The position numbers and the translations under genes are program-made. Below are positions 7,539 through 17,242 of a DNA stretch of 64,000 nt, piece after piece. The stretch is taken from contig NZ_BMTR01000001.1 in the NCBI RefSeq assembly GCF_014649775.1, positions 496,001 to 560,000 on the forward strand. Reading direction: 5' to 3'. The notes below the pieces were generated by a model. It was not told where the DNA came from and did not search any database. It saw nothing but the letters and a program-made list of their open reading frames with translations. Every line of letters begins with the position of its first letter. The first letter of the stretch is position 1. This DNA comes from Streptomyces longisporoflavus (GTDB lineage: Bacteria > Actinomycetota > Actinomycetes > Streptomycetales > Streptomycetaceae).

Positions 7539-8806
7539 CATCGGCGGCCCACGCCCCGCAGCTCGCCGGGCCCGAGGTGCAACGCCGCATCCTGACCGTG
7601 CTCGTCGCCTCCCAGGCCCTGGGCGGCGCCGGAATGGCGGCGGGCATCACCGTCGGCGCGCTGCTCGCACAGGACCTGCTCGGCTCCACCGGCCTCGCCG
7701 GTCTGCCCGTGGCCCTGTTCACCGCGGGAGCCGCGCTCGGCGCCCTGCTCATCGGCCGGATCTCCGGGCGGTGGGGACGCCGCCCGGGCCTCGCCATCGG
7801 GCACGCGGGCGCCGCCCTGGGCAGCGTCGGCGTGATCGTCGCCGCCTGGTCACGCACCGTGCCCCTGCTCCTGGCCGCCCTCGTCGTGTACGGCGCCGGC
7901 ACGGTCACCGGCCTGCTCGCCCGGTACGCCGGAACCGACCTCGCACCGCCCAGGAAACGCGGCCGGGCCACCGGCACCGTGCTCATGGCCACCACGCTCG
8001 GCGCGGTGGCCGGGCCCACCCTGGTCGGCCCCACCGGAACCCTGGCAGGCTCCCTCGGCCTGCCCCGCCTCACCGGCCCCTTCCTGCTTGCCGCCGTCGC
8101 CTATACGGCCGCCGCCCTCGTCGTCGTGCTCTGGCTGCGCCCCGACCCGCTGCTGCTCGCCCGCAGCCAACACCGGGAGGCCGCCGAACAGGAAGCCGGC
8201 GGGCAGAACGTGCGCCGTATCAGCGGCGGGGTCGTCACCGGAGCTGCCGTGATGATCAGCGGGCAGCTCGTGATGATCGCCGTCATGACGATGACCCCGG
8301 TGCACCTCACCCACCACGGACACGGCACACAGCTGGCCGGGGTCGTGATCGGCCTGCACGTGGGCGCCATGTTCCTGCCCTCGCCCCTGACCGGCCTCGC
8401 GGTGGACCGGTCCGGCAGCCTGCCCGTGGCCGCGTCCTCCGGCGTCGTCCTGCTCGTCGCCGGACTCCTGGCCGCCCTCGCACCGCCCACCGGAGCCGTG
8501 GGAACCACCCTGCTCGGCACCGCGCTCGTGCTGCTCGGCGTCGGCTGGAACATGGCGCTCGTCAGCGGCACCGCCATGGTCACCGAGGCCGCACCCGCCG
8601 AGGCACGCGCCTCCACGCAAGGCCTCGTCGACGTGGGAATGTCGCTCGCCGGAGCCACCGGCGGCCTGGTCTCCGGGCTCGTCGTGGCAGGCGGCGGATA
8701 TCCGCTCCTCGCCGTCTGCGGCGGAGTGCTCGCGCTCGCCGTGATACCCCTCACGGCCCGTGCCGCTCGCCCGCAAAACACCGCCCCACGCCCGACCGAG
8801 AGTTGA
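7535..8806 (+). CDS. MFS transporter
   Basis: 423-aa major facilitator protein with about 12 membrane helices. After helix 2 it carries LLIGRISGRWGRRPGLAIG, a clear motif A (G-x-x-x-D/G-R-x-G-R-R). The GTG start overlaps the upstream stop (GTGA), which ties it to the GRDP-like gene. In this setting it is the likely exporter or self-resistance pump for the product of the GCIS-peptide locus. The substrate cannot be read from the sequence. Confidence 0.88.
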   Translation: MTSAAHAPQLAGPEVQRRILTVLVASQALGGAGMAAGITVGALLAQDLLGSTGLAGLPVALFTAGAALGALLIGRISGRWGRRPGLAIGHAGAALGSVGVIVAAWSRTVPLLLAALVVYGAGTVTGLLARYAGTDLAPPRKRGRATGTVLMATTLGAVAGPTLVGPTGTLAGSLGLPRLTGPFLLAAVAYTAAALVVVLWLRPDPLLLARSQHREAAEQEAGGQNVRRISGGVVTGAAVMISGQLVMIAVMTMTPVHLTHHGHGTQLAGVVIGLHVGAMFLPSPLTGLAVDRSGSLPVAASSGVVLLVAGLLAALAPPTGAVGTTLLGTALVLLGVGWNMALVSGTAMVTEAAPAEARASTQGLVDVGMSLAGATGGLVSGLVVAGGGYPLLAVCGGVLALAVIPLTARAARPQNTAPRPTES

Positions 8807-8879
8807 CGCCTGCCCGGGGCGTGCGAGGCAGAGGCGTTCGCAGGCCCCACGGACCCCAGTGACCCGTCAGGAGAACGGC

Positions 8880-10505
8880 ATGCCCAGCGTCCCCCCGTCC
8901 CGGCCCACCGTCCCGCAGTTCGACGCCATCGTGGTCGGAGCGGGCTTCTCCGGCCTGTACCAGCTCTACCGCCTGCGCGAACTGGGCCTGTCGGTCCGCG
9001 TCCTGGAGGCATGCGACGACATCGGCGGTACGTGGCACCGCAACCGCTACCCCGGCGCGCGCTGCGACATCGAGAGCACGTCGTACTCCTACTCCTTCTC
9101 GCCCGAACTGGACCAGGAGTGGGAGTGGAGCGAGCGGTACGCGACGCAGCCGGAGCTGCTGCGCTACCTCCGGCACGTCGCGGACCGCTTCGGACTGCGG
9201 CAGGACATCACCCTGCGCACCCGCGTGACCCGAGCGGTCTACGACGAGGACCGCCACCTCTGGCAGGTCGGCACCGACACGGGGGAGCGGTTCACCGCCC
9301 GTTTCGTCATCCTGGCGACCGGCTGCATGTCGGCCGTCAAGGAGCCGGACATACCCGGCGCCGCCTCCTTCGGGGGCCGCGCCCTGCACACCGCCGACTG
9401 GCCGCACGAGGGCGTCGACCTCACCGGCGAACGAGTCGCGGTGATCGGCACCGGCTGCTCCGGCGTCCAGGCCATCCCGCTCCTGGCCCAGCAGGCCGCC
9501 GCGCTCACCGTCTTCCAGCGCACCCCGGTATACGCGCTTCCCGCACACAACCGTGCGCTGACCGCCGAGGAGAACGCCGAACTGAAGGCTCGCTACCCGC
9601 AGTTCCGGATCGCCCAGCGGCAGTCCAGAGGCGGCACCGTCTTCGAGCCGCCCACCCGCTCCGCCCTGGCGGCCGACGCCGCCGAGCGCGCCGCCACCTA
9701 CGCGGCGGCCTGGGAGTCCGGCCTGCTCAGCGGCCTGCTGCGGACGTACAACGACATCCTCGTCGACGCGGATGCCAACGAGACCGTCGCCGAGTTCGTC
9801 CGCTCCAAGATCCGCTCGATCGTCACCGACCCGGAGACGGCCGAGACGCTCTCCCCGCGCGGCCTGCCCTACGGCACCAAACGTCCCTGCCTGGACACCG
9901 GCTACTACGCCACGTACAACAAGCCGCACGTCAGCGTCGTGGACCTCACCAGAACCCCGATCGTGGAGATCACACCGAGCGGCATCAGAACCCCGGAGCG
10001 GGACCACGCCGTCGACGTGATCGTCTACGCCACCGGCTTCGACGCCATGACCGGATCACAGATCGCCGTCGACATCGTCGGCAAGGGCGGCACCACGCTC
10101 CGCGAGAAGTGGGCCGACGGCCCTCGCAACCATCTGGGCCTCCTGTCGTCCGGCTTCCCCAACCTCTTCACCGTGCTCGGTCCGCTGAGCCCGTCCGTGC
10201 TCAGCAACGCCGTGGTGGCCATCGAGCAGCACGTGGAGTGGATCACCGACTGCATCGCACACCTGCGAGAGAGCGGACTCACCGAGATCGACGCGACCGC
10301 CGACGCCGAGAAGGAGTGGTGCGCGCACGTCGCCGACCTCGCCGATCTGACGCTCTACCCCGCCGTCGCCTCCTGGTACACGGGCGGCAACGTACCGGGC
10401 AAGCCCCGGGTGTTCCTGGCCTACACCGGCGGCCTGGACCGCTACCGGGCGCAGTGCGATGCCGCCGCCCGGGACGGCTACCGCGGTTTCGCCACGGCCT
10501 CATGA
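8880..10505 (+). CDS. Flavin monooxygenase, Baeyer-Villiger type
   Basis: 541-aa FAD/NADPH enzyme. The FAD Rossmann motif GAGFSG is at about residue 20, followed by GGTWHRNRYPGARCD. The Baeyer-Villiger fingerprint FxGxxxHTxxWP appears as FGGRALHTADWP at about 164-175. A second Rossmann motif GTGCSG at about 190 binds NADPH. A good ribosome site (AGGAGAACGGC) precedes the ATG; a long frame upstream is not needed. It follows the MFS gene by 73 bp on the same strand, so it may modify the peptide or belong to terpenoid metabolism beside the crt genes. The substrate is not known. Confidence 0.88.
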   Translation: MPSVPPSRPTVPQFDAIVVGAGFSGLYQLYRLRELGLSVRVLEACDDIGGTWHRNRYPGARCDIESTSYSYSFSPELDQEWEWSERYATQPELLRYLRHVADRFGLRQDITLRTRVTRAVYDEDRHLWQVGTDTGERFTARFVILATGCMSAVKEPDIPGAASFGGRALHTADWPHEGVDLTGERVAVIGTGCSGVQAIPLLAQQAAALTVFQRTPVYALPAHNRALTAEENAELKARYPQFRIAQRQSRGGTVFEPPTRSALAADAAERAATYAAAWESGLLSGLLRTYNDILVDADANETVAEFVRSKIRSIVTDPETAETLSPRGLPYGTKRPCLDTGYYATYNKPHVSVVDLTRTPIVEITPSGIRTPERDHAVDVIVYATGFDAMTGSQIAVDIVGKGGTTLREKWADGPRNHLGLLSSGFPNLFTVLGPLSPSVLSNAVVAIEQHVEWITDCIAHLRESGLTEIDATADAEKEWCAHVADLADLTLYPAVASWYTGGNVPGKPRVFLAYTGGLDRYRAQCDAAARDGYRGFATAS

Positions 10506-10519
10506 CGTACATGACGTAC
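10502..10519 (+). repeat. Tandem 9-bp repeat over the monooxygenase stop codon
   Basis: ATGACGTAC occurs twice head to tail, the first copy containing the stop codon TGA of the monooxygenase. It may be chance, or part of the crtE upstream control region. Confidence 0.4.
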
Positions 10520-10586
10520 GCGCCGACGGACCACGCAGCGCCTGCCGAGAGTTCGATATGCGCTGCCTGACCCGCCGGGAGACGAT

Positions 10587-10595
10587 ACGCACAAC
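10587..10595 (+). promoter_or_regulatory. ACGCACAAC element upstream of crtE
   Basis: The 9-mer ACGCACAAC lies 132 bp before the crtE start. It also occurs as part of the inverted repeat between litR and litS (20907-20915). A shared LitR- or light-linked control site is possible but only inferred. Confidence 0.3.
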
Positions 10596-10727
10596 ACGTA
10601 CGGTCACGGCGGTCTGAGGCGTTCCGTCCGGTTCGGCACGCCAAAGCGCGCTCGGGTGCATCCGCGCGGCGCCTCTGCGAGGAATACGCAGGAGCCCGAA
10701 CCGACCGCGCCACGAGAGGAACCTGCG

Positions 10728-11957
10728 ATGCGCCGCACCTGGACGGAGGCACCGCCCGTCACCGGCGGGGACCCGGCCGTGGTCGACACCGATGTCGGCG
10801 CCGCGGTGGGACGCGTCCTGCACGACATTCTCCGCGAGCGTCTCGCCGCGGCGGTCGCCATCGACGCCGGCTTCGCCCGGGGCGTCGGCGAGCGTGTCGC
10901 CCGCTTCACCCTGGACGGCGGCAAGCGCATGCGCTCCAGGTTCTTGTGGTGGGGCCTGCGGGCCTGCGGGGGCCCAGCCGACACGGAGTGCACCGAGGCC
11001 GCGCTGCGCCTGGGGGCAGGCCTTGAACTCATCCAGACCTGCGCACTGGTCCACGACGACGTGATGGACGGTTCATCGGTACGCCGCGGGCGGCCCGCCG
11101 TCCATGTGGACCTGGCGGCGCAGTACCGCGCCCGCCCCGACGGACCCGGCGCGACGTTCGGCACAGGCGCCGCCATCCTCGTCGGTGATCTGGCTCTGGC
11201 CTGGGCCGACGACATCGTGGCGACCACCCGGATGCCGGCCGGCACCGCCGAGCACGTGCGCGGGCTGTGGCAGGCGATGAGGTCGGAGATGGTCGCCGGT
11301 CAGTTCCTCGACCTGTACGGGCAGAGGACGGGTTCGCGTTCGATGCCCCTGGCCGTCAAGACCGCCACGCTCAAGAGCGCCCTCTACTCCGTGGAACGGC
11401 CGCTGGCCCTTGGTGCCGCGCTCGCCGGCGCCGATCAGCGCACCACCCGGGCGATCTGTTCCGCCGGCCGCTGCGCAGGCATCGCCTTCCAGCTGAGGGA
11501 CGATCTGCTGGGCGTGTTCGGCGACCCCGGGCACACCGGCAAGCCCTCCGGCGACGACATCAGGGAGGGCAAGGTCACCTATCTCCTGACGGTGGCCAGG
11601 GCCCGCGCCGAGGCCACCGGCAACCGTGCGCTGCTCCAGATCCTGGACACTCACGTGGGAGGCGGGGCAGCACTCACGGAAGAAGACCTGGAGCGCGTGC
11701 GCGGCGCCCTGGAGGCAAGCGGAGCCCGCGATCTGGTCGAGACGAAGATCCGCCGGCTGCTCGCCCAGAGCGTGCGGCACCTGGATCGCGTCGCTTTCGC
11801 CCATCCCGCGGCCGCGCACCTGCGGGAGATGTTCTGCACGGCGGCGGGTCTCCGGGCCGTCCCCGCCCCCGAGGCCCCGGCCGGCACGTCCCCCGCGTAC
11901 GACGGCGGTCGGACTTCCGGCCCCGTGCATCCCTTCGTCGAAGCGAGCCGTCGATGA
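10728..11957 (+). CDS. crtE: Geranylgeranyl diphosphate synthase (carotenoid)
   Basis: 409-aa trans-polyprenyl diphosphate synthase. It condenses isopentenyl diphosphate with allylic primers to make geranylgeranyl diphosphate, the C20 precursor of phytoene. The first Asp-rich motif reads HDDVMD at about residue 110, followed by RRGRPAVH. The second is FQLRDDLLGVFGD at about 255-267. GAGAGGA precedes the ATG. Its stop overlaps the crtI start (ATGA), so it heads a crtE-crtI-crtB-Rieske operon, the usual Streptomyces order. Confidence 0.92.
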   Translation: MRRTWTEAPPVTGGDPAVVDTDVGAAVGRVLHDILRERLAAAVAIDAGFARGVGERVARFTLDGGKRMRSRFLWWGLRACGGPADTECTEAALRLGAGLELIQTCALVHDDVMDGSSVRRGRPAVHVDLAAQYRARPDGPGATFGTGAAILVGDLALAWADDIVATTRMPAGTAEHVRGLWQAMRSEMVAGQFLDLYGQRTGSRSMPLAVKTATLKSALYSVERPLALGAALAGADQRTTRAICSAGRCAGIAFQLRDDLLGVFGDPGHTGKPSGDDIREGKVTYLLTVARARAEATGNRALLQILDTHVGGGAALTEEDLERVRGALEASGARDLVETKIRRLLAQSVRHLDRVAFAHPAAAHLREMFCTAAGLRAVPAPEAPAGTSPAYDGGRTSGPVHPFVEASRR

Positions 11958-13492
11958 GGACGCTGAAAGGTCCGACCGATCATGTCGTGGTCGTCGGAGC
12001 GGGTCTGTCCGGCCTGTCGGCCGCCCTGCACCTGCTGGGTGCCGGACGGCAGGTGACGGTCGTGGAACGGGCCGCGGTGCCCGGCGGACGTGCCGGTCTC
12101 CTCGAGCGGGGCGGGTACCGGATCGACACCGGACCCACCGTGCTGACCATGCCGGACATCGCTGACGAGGCCTTCGCGGCGGTCGGCGAACGGCTGGCCG
12201 ACCGCGTGGACCTGATCCCCCTGCATCCGGCCTACCGCGCCCGGTTCGCCGACGGCGGCACCCTGGACGTCCACACCGGCGCGCAGGCGATGGAAGCGGA
12301 GATCGAACGCTTCGCCGGAGCCCGCGAAGCCCTGGGCTACCGGCGCCTTCGCCGGTGGCTCGAGCGTCTCTACCGGGTGCAGATGCGCCGGTTCATCGAC
12401 ACGAACTTCGACTCGCCGCTGGGTCTGCTGACCCCCGACCTCGCCCGCCTCGCGGTACTCGGCGGCTTCGGCCGCCTTGACGCCCGCGTCGGACGCTTCC
12501 TGGCCGACGAGCGGCTGCGGCGCGTCTTCACCTTCCAGGCCCTGTACGCCGGAGTCCCGCCGGCCCGCGCCCTGGCCGCCTATGCCGTCATCGCCTACAT
12601 GGACACCGTCGCCGGGGTCTTCTTCCCCGCGGGCGGCATGCACGCCCTGCCACGGGCCATGGCGCAGGCGGCCTCGGACGCGGGCGGCGACCTGCGTTTC
12701 GAGCACGACGTGACGCGCCTGGAACGCTCCGGCGAGCGCATCACCGCCGTCATCACCGACCGCGGACGCATCCCCTGCGACGCCGTGGTCCTCACCCCGG
12801 ATCTGCCCATCGCCTACCGGCTGCTCACCCACCGCCCGCGGCGTCCCGTCCCCCTGCGCCACGCCCCGTCCGCGGTCGTCCTGCACGCGGGCACCGACCG
12901 CACCTGGCCCCAACTGGCCCATCACACCCTGTCCTTCGGCGCCTCCTGGAAAAGCACCTTCACGGAGCTGACCCGCACCGGGCGCCTGATGAGCGACCCT
13001 TCGCTGCTCATCACCCGGCCCACGGCGACCGACCCCTCGCTGGCGCCGCCCGGCCGCCATCTGCACTACGTCCTCGCGCCCTGCCCCAACACGGACATCG
13101 GCGCGGGCGTGCGCGAGTGGCGCGACCTTGCCCCGCGCTACCGCGACACCCTCGTGCGGCAGCTGGAGCGGCGCGGGCTCGACGGGTTCGGCGCCGCCGT
13201 CCAGGAGGAGTGCCTGGTGACGCCCGCCGACTGGAGCGCGCAGGGACACGCCGCGGGTTCGCCGTTCTCCGCGGCCCACACGTTCGCGCAGACCGGCCCC
13301 TTCAGGCCCGCCAACCTGGTGCGCGGCACCACCAACGCCGTCCTCGCGGGCTGCGGCACCACACCGGGCGTCGGCGTGCCGACCGTCCTTCTCTCGGGGA
13401 AGCTGGCCGCAGCCCGCGTGACCGGAGCGGGGCAACCGACGCGCGTACGCCCGCGGGCGGCGGGCCCGGTCACGAAGGGACCCGTCGCATGA
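11954..13492 (+). CDS. crtI: Phytoene desaturase
   Basis: 512-aa FAD enzyme that introduces double bonds into phytoene to give lycopene. The dinucleotide fold is at residues 10-40 ([21 protein letters not shown], with [11 protein letters not shown] after it). The family C-terminal stretch [20 protein letters not shown] is present. It starts at the ATG overlapping the crtE stop and ends overlapping the crtB start, indicating tight translational coupling. Length is normal for bacterial CrtI. Confidence 0.93.
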   Translation: MRTLKGPTDHVVVVGAGLSGLSAALHLLGAGRQVTVVERAAVPGGRAGLLERGGYRIDTGPTVLTMPDIADEAFAAVGERLADRVDLIPLHPAYRARFADGGTLDVHTGAQAMEAEIERFAGAREALGYRRLRRWLERLYRVQMRRFIDTNFDSPLGLLTPDLARLAVLGGFGRLDARVGRFLADERLRRVFTFQALYAGVPPARALAAYAVIAYMDTVAGVFFPAGGMHALPRAMAQAASDAGGDLRFEHDVTRLERSGERITAVITDRGRIPCDAVVLTPDLPIAYRLLTHRPRRPVPLRHAPSAVVLHAGTDRTWPQLAHHTLSFGASWKSTFTELTRTGRLMSDPSLLITRPTATDPSLAPPGRHLHYVLAPCPNTDIGAGVREWRDLAPRYRDTLVRQLERRGLDGFGAAVQEECLVTPADWSAQGHAAGSPFSAAHTFAQTGPFRPANLVRGTTNAVLAGCGTTPGVGVPTVLLSGKLAAARVTGAGQPTRVRPRAAGPVTKGPVA

Positions 13493-14505
13493 CCCGCCGG
13501 GAACTGGACGCCGCAGGCATCACCGACCCGGAGCTGCGCACCGCCTACGCACGCTGCCGCCACCTGAACGCACGCCACGGCAAGACCTACTTCCTCGCCA
13601 CCCGGCTGCTGCCCGTCGTGCACCGGCCCGCGGTGCACGCCCTGTACGGATTCGCCCGCTGGGCCGACGACATCGTCGACGACCTGGACTCGACGGCCAC
13701 CACCGCCGAGCGCGCCGAGGCGCTGCTCCGTCTGGAGCGGCATCTGTCGGCATCGCTGCGAGACGGGTCCCGCGGCCAGCCGGTGGTGGCCGCGCTCGCC
13801 GACACCGCCGCCCGCTACGCCATCGAACCGCGGCACTTCACCGACTTCCTGCGCTCCATGCGCAGCGACCTGGAGGTCAGCGAATACGCCACCTACGCGG
13901 ACCTGCGCAGCTACATGCACGGCTCCGCCGCGGTGATCGGACTCCAGATGCTGCCCGTGCTCGGCACCGTGGTCCCACGCGAAGAGGCCGAACCGCACGC
14001 CGCCGCACTCGGGGTGGCCTTCCAGCTGACCAACTTCCTCAGGGACGTCGGCGAGGACCTGGACCGCGGCCGCCTCTACCTCCCCCTCGACCTGCTGGCG
14101 GCCCACGGCGTGGACCGCGACCTCCTGCAGTGGAGCCGCGACACCAAAACCGGCGACCGGCGCATCACCTCGATGCTCAGGACCGCCGCGCACCTCACCC
14201 GCGACGTCTACCGCCAGGCGGCACCCGGCATCGCCATGCTCGCCCCCGTCTCCCGGCCCTGTATCCGCACCGCCTTCGTGCTGTACGGCACGATCCTGGA
14301 CGCCATCGCCGACGACGGATACGCGGTGCTGCACCGCCGCGCGGTCGTCCCCCGCCGGCAGCGGGCAGCCGTGGCCTGCGACGGCCTGGTCCGTCTCGCC
14401 CTGGCCCGCACCCGCGGCGCGCCCGCCCCGGCGCACCCGCGCTCGACCGCACCCCGGCTGCGGGGCGTGGAAGGTCCCTGGTCCTCGTGGAAGGAGACAG
14501 CGTGA
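13489..14505 (+). CDS. crtB: Phytoene synthase
   Basis: 338-aa squalene/phytoene synthase that couples two geranylgeranyl diphosphates head to head. The first Asp-rich motif is [11 protein letters not shown] at about residues 57-66. The second is [18 protein letters not shown] at about 182-199. Start and stop both overlap the neighbouring genes (ATGA and GTGA). The C-terminal 30 residues are Arg/Ala/Pro-rich and probably disordered. Confidence 0.93.
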   Translation: MTRRELDAAGITDPELRTAYARCRHLNARHGKTYFLATRLLPVVHRPAVHALYGFARWADDIVDDLDSTATTAERAEALLRLERHLSASLRDGSRGQPVVAALADTAARYAIEPRHFTDFLRSMRSDLEVSEYATYADLRSYMHGSAAVIGLQMLPVLGTVVPREEAEPHAAALGVAFQLTNFLRDVGEDLDRGRLYLPLDLLAAHGVDRDLLQWSRDTKTGDRRITSMLRTAAHLTRDVYRQAAPGIAMLAPVSRPCIRTAFVLYGTILDAIADDGYAVLHRRAVVPRRQRAAVACDGLVRLALARTRGAPAPAHPRSTAPRLRGVEGPWSSWKETA

Positions 14506-15527
14506 AAGAGGGCCGTGTCCCCGGCGCCGGGCGCATCCCCCTGCGGCTGCGCCGCCGGCCCGTTCCCTGGGAGCGGCAGCGGCCGACCTGGAGCGAGGCG
14601 AAGCCGGGCATCATCGCCGCTGCCCTGAAGCGGGCGCAGGCCCGGCCGTCGGGCAACTGGTATGTCCTCGGCGGTTCGTCGGCCGTGAGCGCCGAGCGGT
14701 CACTCGGCCGGAGTATCGCCGGTGTCGAGGTCGTCGCCTGGCGCGACGCGGCGGGAGTGCTCCGGGCCGGACCCGGCAGCTGCCCGCATCTGGGAGCTCC
14801 GCTCAAGGACAGCCCGGTCCGTTGCGGCACCCTCATCTGCCACTGGCACGGCATGCCCTTCGACGGACGGGCCGCCGCGGGCTGGGAGCCCTATCCGGCG
14901 TACGACGACGGCGTACTGCTCTGGGTCAGGCTCGACCGACTCGGGGGCGAGCCGCCGCTGGAGCGGCCGGTGGTGCCGGCCCGCCCGGATCCGGCACGCT
15001 CCGTCACGGCGGTCTATGAAGCCGTCGGAGTCTGCGAGCCCGAGGACGTCGTCGCCAACCGCCTCGATCCCTGGCACGGCGCGTGGTTCCACCCCTATTC
15101 GTTCGTCGACCTCACCGTCGTCGGCCGGCCGGGCGACCCGGGCAGCGCAGGCGAGCAGGCAGAGGACGCGTTCGCCGTCGACGTCTCCTTCAAGGTGGCC
15201 GGCCGCGCGGTCGTTCCGGTACGGGCCGTGTTCACCGCGCCCGAACCGCGCACAGTGGTCATGCACATCACCGAGGGGGAGGGACATGGCTCCGTCGTCG
15301 AGACACACGCCACCCCGTTGGCCCCCGATGCCAGAGGGAGGCCGCGTACCGCGGTCGTCGAGGCGGTCGTCGCCGCGTCACACCGCCGCGGCTTCGCCCT
15401 CGCCCGGGCCGCGGCGCCCGCGCTGCGCCCGCTGATGCGTGCCGCCGCGGCCCGCCTGTGGCGCGATGACTTGGCCTACGCGGAGCGACGCTGGACCCTG
15501 CGCAGCACCGGCCGCTTCCCGGGCTGA
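14502..15527 (+). CDS. Rieske 2Fe-2S protein of the carotenoid cluster
   Basis: 341-aa protein with a Rieske domain at about residues 40-145. The iron-sulfur ligands are CPH at about 87-89 and CHWH about 18 residues later ([10 protein letters not shown]). The C-terminal 200 residues resemble a family I believe is DUF5914, found beside Streptomyces crt genes. The GTG start overlaps the crtB stop. In published crtEIBV operons a gene called crtV holds this fourth position; whether this protein equals CrtV I cannot tell. A role in oxygenating or tailoring the carotenoid end group is an inference. Confidence 0.75.
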   Translation: MKEGRVPGAGRIPLRLRRRPVPWERQRPTWSEAKPGIIAAALKRAQARPSGNWYVLGGSSAVSAERSLGRSIAGVEVVAWRDAAGVLRAGPGSCPHLGAPLKDSPVRCGTLICHWHGMPFDGRAAAGWEPYPAYDDGVLLWVRLDRLGGEPPLERPVVPARPDPARSVTAVYEAVGVCEPEDVVANRLDPWHGAWFHPYSFVDLTVVGRPGDPGSAGEQAEDAFAVDVSFKVAGRAVVPVRAVFTAPEPRTVVMHITEGEGHGSVVETHATPLAPDARGRPRTAVVEAVVAASHRRGFALARAAAPALRPLMRAAAARLWRDDLAYAERRWTLRSTGRFPG

Positions 15528-15537
15528 ACACGCGCGA

Positions 15538-15563
15538 GCTTGTCGCACAGGCTTGTCGCACAG
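15538..15563. repeat. Tandem 13-bp repeat between convergent genes
   Basis: GCTTGTCGCACAG occurs twice in direct tandem in the 57-bp gap between the Rieske gene and crtU. No terminator hairpin is evident in this gap. Confidence 0.6.
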
Positions 15564-15584
15564 GCGGGGCGATCGGCCGAATCC

Positions 15585-17180
15585 TCAGCCGAACATGCGG
15601 TTCAGGCCCCGCAGCAGGCCCATCCGCCCCCTGTCCGGCACCGTCCACAGCGTCTGACCGCGCAGACCCCACTGCGCGAGGAGCGCGTTGGCGGCGAGGA
15701 AGCCCGTGGTGGCCGCCCGTTCCATCAGCGCGACCGGCAAGTCGGTGCGCACCAGGTCGCCCGCCAGCGTGAGGGAGGGATCCGGAGTGCGCACCCCGGG
15801 CCGGTCGGCGTATCCGCCCACGGGAAACAGCGGGCAGTCGGCGTTCCACACGTGGCACGCGTCAAGGACCTTCGCCTCGCGCGTCTCGGGGTAGACCCGG
15901 TGCAACTGGGCCAGCAGGCGCTCCTGTTGGTCCTGGCGCCGCGCGTGCGGGTCGGTGGCGTAGGCGTGCAGTTCGACGACGGAGCCGCCGGTGCGAGCGG
16001 ACCATCGCGCCGCCTCGCCCTCCCAGCGCTCAAGGACGCTCACATTGTCCAGCGAGCCGTACCCGCTGGTCCCCAGAAACCCCGGGCGGTCGGCGGCCAC
16101 CGGGCGATCGAGCCAGAGCCGGGAGACCAGGAACGCGGGTGCGGTGCGCAGTTGCCGCACCTTGTCCCGCCAGTCCTGGTCGGCGAGTTGCGGGGAGCGG
16201 GCGACCAAGTGCCGCAGGCCGCCGGTGTCGAGAGCCAGGACCACGGCGTCGTGGTGGCTCTCGGTGTGCCGGGTGACGACGTGTGAGCCGCCGTGCCGGT
16301 CCGGTTGGATGCTCTCGACGCCCTCACCGGTGCGGAGGTCGGCGCCGTGTCCGGCCAGGTAGCCGGCGAGCGGCTCCCACAGCGCGGCCGGGAACGGCTC
16401 GTCGGGGACGTCGAACAGCAGGCCTTCGCTGGAGCCGAGGAAGTAGATGTGGAACATCAGGGCCAGTTCGGCCGCGGAGAGGTCGTGCGGGTCGGCGAAG
16501 AAGCTGCGGGAGAAGACCTCGAAGGCCAAGTGGTGGGCGGCCTGCGGGAAACGGATGTGGTCCAGCAGATCCCGGGCGCTGATCCCGTCCAGCTGCTCGT
16601 AGACGTCGGGCACGCGGATGTCGAGGAGGGGCAGGGCCGCCCGCGCGTTCATCCGGGCGAGGTCCCGCAGGCCGAAGGTGGGGCTCTGCGCGACGAAGCC
16701 CAGCGCGCTCCAGGGGGGTGTGCGCGGGACGCGGGCGAAGCTGTCCCTCAGGCCGCCGCTGTGTTGCAGGGGGTAGTCGGGCAGGGGCGTGAGCATCCGC
16801 AGGCCCGGGTCCGCGCGCCGCAGCAGGCCGCGGAGGTTGTAGTACTGCCGGAAGAAGGCGTGAAAGCCGCGGCTCATCGTGGCCGTCGATCCGTCGGCGA
16901 GCCCCACGGGCCAGCCCGCCAGACGGCCGCCGAGCTGGTTCTCGCGTTCGTACAGGGTGACCTTGGCGCCCCGCTCCGCCAGCGCCGTCGCCGCGGCGAG
17001 GCCGGCGATCCCGCCGCCGATCACCGCGACTCGCGGCGCCTCGCCCCGCACCCGCGCCTGCCCGGCGGGCCCGTGCAGGATGCGGGCGCGCCGGTCACGT
17101 CCGCGCCGGACCGCAGGCTGCTGCCGGCCTCCGGCGGGGTTCGGGTGGGTGGGTGATGGGCGGTGACCCGGCATGGGCAT
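15585..17180 (-). CDS. crtU: Carotenoid desaturase/aromatase
   Basis: 531-aa FAD-dependent amine-oxidase-fold enzyme of the CrtU type, which aromatises beta-ionone rings with methyl migration to give isorenieratene. The FAD motif VAVIGGGIAGLAAATALAERG begins at about residue 50, followed by ENQLGGRLAGW. The conserved RGFHAFFRQYYNLRGLLRR stretch lies further on. The first ATG of an ATG-CCC-ATG start was chosen because AGGAGGA sits just upstream. It follows crtY by 62 bp on the minus strand. Confidence 0.85.
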   Translation of the reverse strand: MPMPGHRPSPTHPNPAGGRQQPAVRRGRDRRARILHGPAGQARVRGEAPRVAVIGGGIAGLAAATALAERGAKVTLYERENQLGGRLAGWPVGLADGSTATMSRGFHAFFRQYYNLRGLLRRADPGLRMLTPLPDYPLQHSGGLRDSFARVPRTPPWSALGFVAQSPTFGLRDLARMNARAALPLLDIRVPDVYEQLDGISARDLLDHIRFPQAAHHLAFEVFSRSFFADPHDLSAAELALMFHIYFLGSSEGLLFDVPDEPFPAALWEPLAGYLAGHGADLRTGEGVESIQPDRHGGSHVVTRHTESHHDAVVLALDTGGLRHLVARSPQLADQDWRDKVRQLRTAPAFLVSRLWLDRPVAADRPGFLGTSGYGSLDNVSVLERWEGEAARWSARTGGSVVELHAYATDPHARRQDQQERLLAQLHRVYPETREAKVLDACHVWNADCPLFPVGGYADRPGVRTPDPSLTLAGDLVRTDLPVALMERAATTGFLAANALLAQWGLRGQTLWTVPDRGRMGLLRGLNRMFG

Positions 17181-17242
17181 GGGGGCCTTCCTCCTGTGTC
17201 GTCCTGCGTCGTCGACGGTCGGTGTGTGGTTACGGCACTTGG

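Noticed and set aside
7129..8862. 577-aa plus-strand ORF overlapping the GRDP-like and MFS genes
   Set aside because: It is Arg/Pro/Ala-rich out-of-frame translation of well-supported genes.
10506..10727. Short frame continuing after the monooxygenase
   Set aside because: The stop at 10503-10505 is genuine for the flavoprotein frame, and what follows has no coding character; it is the crtE upstream region.
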